DNA of 5,717 nucleotides, taken from contig JANQGC010000060.1 of the NCBI GenBank assembly GCA_028277515.1, forward strand, positions 1 through 5,717, written 5' to 3'. Positions 4,547-5,717 of the stretch are shown piece after piece. Origin of the DNA: Anaerolineae bacterium. GTDB lineage: Bacteria > Chloroflexota > Anaerolineae > Promineifilales > Promineifilaceae. The translations under genes and the position numbers were made by a program. Numbering within the stretch: the stretch's first letter is position 1; each line of letters begins with the position of its first letter. Below the pieces are notes generated by a model, which ran no database searches, was not told the origin of the DNA, and worked only from the letters and a program-made list of their open reading frames with translations.

Positions 4547-4780
4547 ATGAACGAACACAAGCCGGGTATAAAAACGTCCGAATTCTGGCTCACCGTCATC
4601 GTCAATCTGGCCGGCGCAATTATCGCCATCTTCGCCACCCGCGGCCTGGTCACCCAGGAGGAGGGGGCCTTGTGGCTGGACCTGGTTGAAGCCGTCGCCG
4701 TGGCCGTCATCCCTGTAGCCCTGGCTTACGTCAACGGCATGTATATCAAAAGCCGAACTGCTATAAAGTGCCTCGAATAA
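4547..4780 (+). CDS. Small two-helix membrane protein, holin-like
   Basis: The 77-residue product has a short polar N-terminus with KTSEFWLT (9-16). A first hydrophobic segment (about 13-31, rich in Val, Ile and Ala) is followed by a loop with TRGLVTQEEG. A second segment (about 45-62) leads to a short basic tail. This size and layout are those of class II holins, which form lysis holes in the inner membrane. However, it sits between the terminase and portal, not beside an endolysin, so a role in assembly or membrane attachment is also possible. It has its own promoter and ribosome site, and the portal gene starts 4 nt after its stop. Confidence 0.65.
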   Translation: MNEHKPGIKTSEFWLTVIVNLAGAIIAIFATRGLVTQEEGALWLDLVEAVAVAVIPVALAYVNGMYIKSRTAIKCLE

Positions 4781-4784
4781 CTTC

Positions 4785-5717
4785 ATGAACCCTCTACAAC
4801 GCTTCGCCGTCTGGTTAGCCAATGCGCTCGGCGCTAAAGAGCAGCTAGGCATTAGTCCCAATCTGCAGACAGACAACTACTGGCCGGGCTACAACCACCG
4901 CCGCCATGACCGCACCCAGGCCGACATCCAGAGCCAATACGCCGACGCACTTACCGCCTGGCGCAAGAACCCGATGGCCTGGCGCATCATCCAGGTAACG
5001 ACCGACTACGTGGTCGCCGACGGGATCGAAATCAGCAGCCCCAACAAAAATTTACAACGCTTCATCACTGCCTTCTGGGAGCACCCGGAAAACCACATCA
5101 AACAGCGCCTCGAGGAAATGAGCGACGAGCTGGCCCGCTCAGGCGATCTATTCCCCGTCCTATTCCGCCAACGACAGAACGGAGTTAGTCTGCTCCGCTT
5201 CCTGACCAAAGACCAGATCCAGGAAATCGAGACCGCCGCCAACGATTGGGAACGGGAAACGACCATCATCCAAAAGACCAGCGACCCCACACGCCCCAAG
5301 AAATGGCGCACCCCACACTATTCCCGCTCAACCAGGAACCGCGCCATTGCTCTGCATTATTCAATCAACAAGCCGATCGGCGCCATCTTCGGCGAATCCG
5401 ACCTGACCACCATGCTGCCCTGGCTGCTGCGCTATTCGCGCATGCTGGAAGATCGCGTGCGCTTCCATTGGGCGACGCGCCTGTTTTTGTGGTTCGTACG
5501 CGTGCCGCGTAACCGCGTAGCCGAGAAGGCCGAGCAGTATAAAGAGCCGCCGGATGCCGGCTCGGTCATTGTCCATGACGAAAGCGAGGAATGGGACGCC
5601 AAAAGCCCCGTCCTGCGCGGCGCCGATGCCGCACCGGACTTGAAAGCGGTGCGCAATATGATCGATGCCGGGTCGGGTTACCCGCCACACTGGCGCGGGG
5701 AGGCTACGGACGTCAAC
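4785..5717 (+). CDS. Portal protein (3' truncated by the window)
   Basis: The frame opens at ATG 4785 and stays open for 311 codons to the window end. The portal is a dodecameric ring at one capsid vertex through which DNA enters; it contacts the terminase and head completion proteins. Supporting features are AWRKNPMAWRIIQ (58-70) followed by TTDYVVADGIEI, ELARSGDLFPVLF (115-127), KPIGAIFGESDL (196-207), and the stretch LLRYSRMLEDRVRFHW (214-229). LRGADAAPDLKAVRNMIDAG (277-296) followed by GYPPHWRGE is a typical portal core pattern. Portals of this kind usually run well past 400 residues, so a third or more is missing. No Shine-Dalgarno is visible; the 4-nt gap after the holin-like gene points to coupled translation. 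Terminase directly upstream supports the call. Confidence 0.88.
   Translation, partial: MNPLQRFAVWLANALGAKEQLGISPNLQTDNYWPGYNHRRHDRTQADIQSQYADALTAWRKNPMAWRIIQVTTDYVVADGIEISSPNKNLQRFITAFWEHPENHIKQRLEEMSDELARSGDLFPVLFRQRQNGVSLLRFLTKDQIQEIETAANDWERETTIIQKTSDPTRPKKWRTPHYSRSTRNRAIALHYSINKPIGAIFGESDLTTMLPWLLRYSRMLEDRVRFHWATRLFLWFVRVPRNRVAEKAEQYKEPPDAGSVIVHDESEEWDAKSPVLRGADAAPDLKAVRNMIDAGSGYPPHWRGEATDVN

Overview
The window is a piece of a tailed-phage genome (Caudoviricetes), either a prophage or a phage contig. The order small terminase, large terminase, small two-helix membrane protein, portal is a head-packaging module. Upstream of it is an accessory stretch with an orphan DNA adenine methylase and several small proteins. 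The DNA is mostly GC-rich with strong GGC/GCC/CGC codon use, and the terminase and portal sequences look to me like phages of Chloroflexota-type or other GC-rich environmental bacteria. That host guess is an impression, not a demonstrated assignment. All recognisable genes are on the + strand.

Layout: (1) 3-83, the tail end of an unknown gene. (2) 82-143, a strong inverted repeat, then a GATC palindrome covering the ribosome binding site of the next gene. (3) 144-980, a D12-class adenine methyltransferase. (4) 1003-2219, small genes in more AT-rich DNA: a 101-aa protein, a small gene broken by a frameshift, a 109-aa zinc-ribbon basic protein and an 81-aa acidic protein. (5) 2220-2351, a control region with a TTGACA promoter whose spacer carries a perfect 14-bp palindrome of the form GAAC-N4-GTTC, plus a degenerate copy of it 43 bp upstream. 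(6) 2352-4410, the two terminase subunits, separated by a second copy of the inverted repeat from 82-131. (7) 4501-4780, another TTGACA-N18 promoter with its own GAAC-N4-GTTC box, driving a holin-like protein. (8) 4785-5717, the portal protein, cut by the window end.

The most notable signal is regulatory. The only two perfect GAAC-N4-GTTC sites I found lie inside the spacers of the two best promoters in the window, in front of the packaging genes and the holin-like/portal genes. This is the core of the LexA (DinR) SOS box known from Bacillus subtilis. It suggests that the structural operon is held off by host LexA or by a phage repressor with the same specificity, and released on DNA damage. 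A second layer is the repeated GATCC / TTTCTGTGAC-N10-GTCACAGAAA / GGATC element in front of the methylase and of the large terminase. Integrase, repressor, capsid, tail and lysis genes are not in the window.
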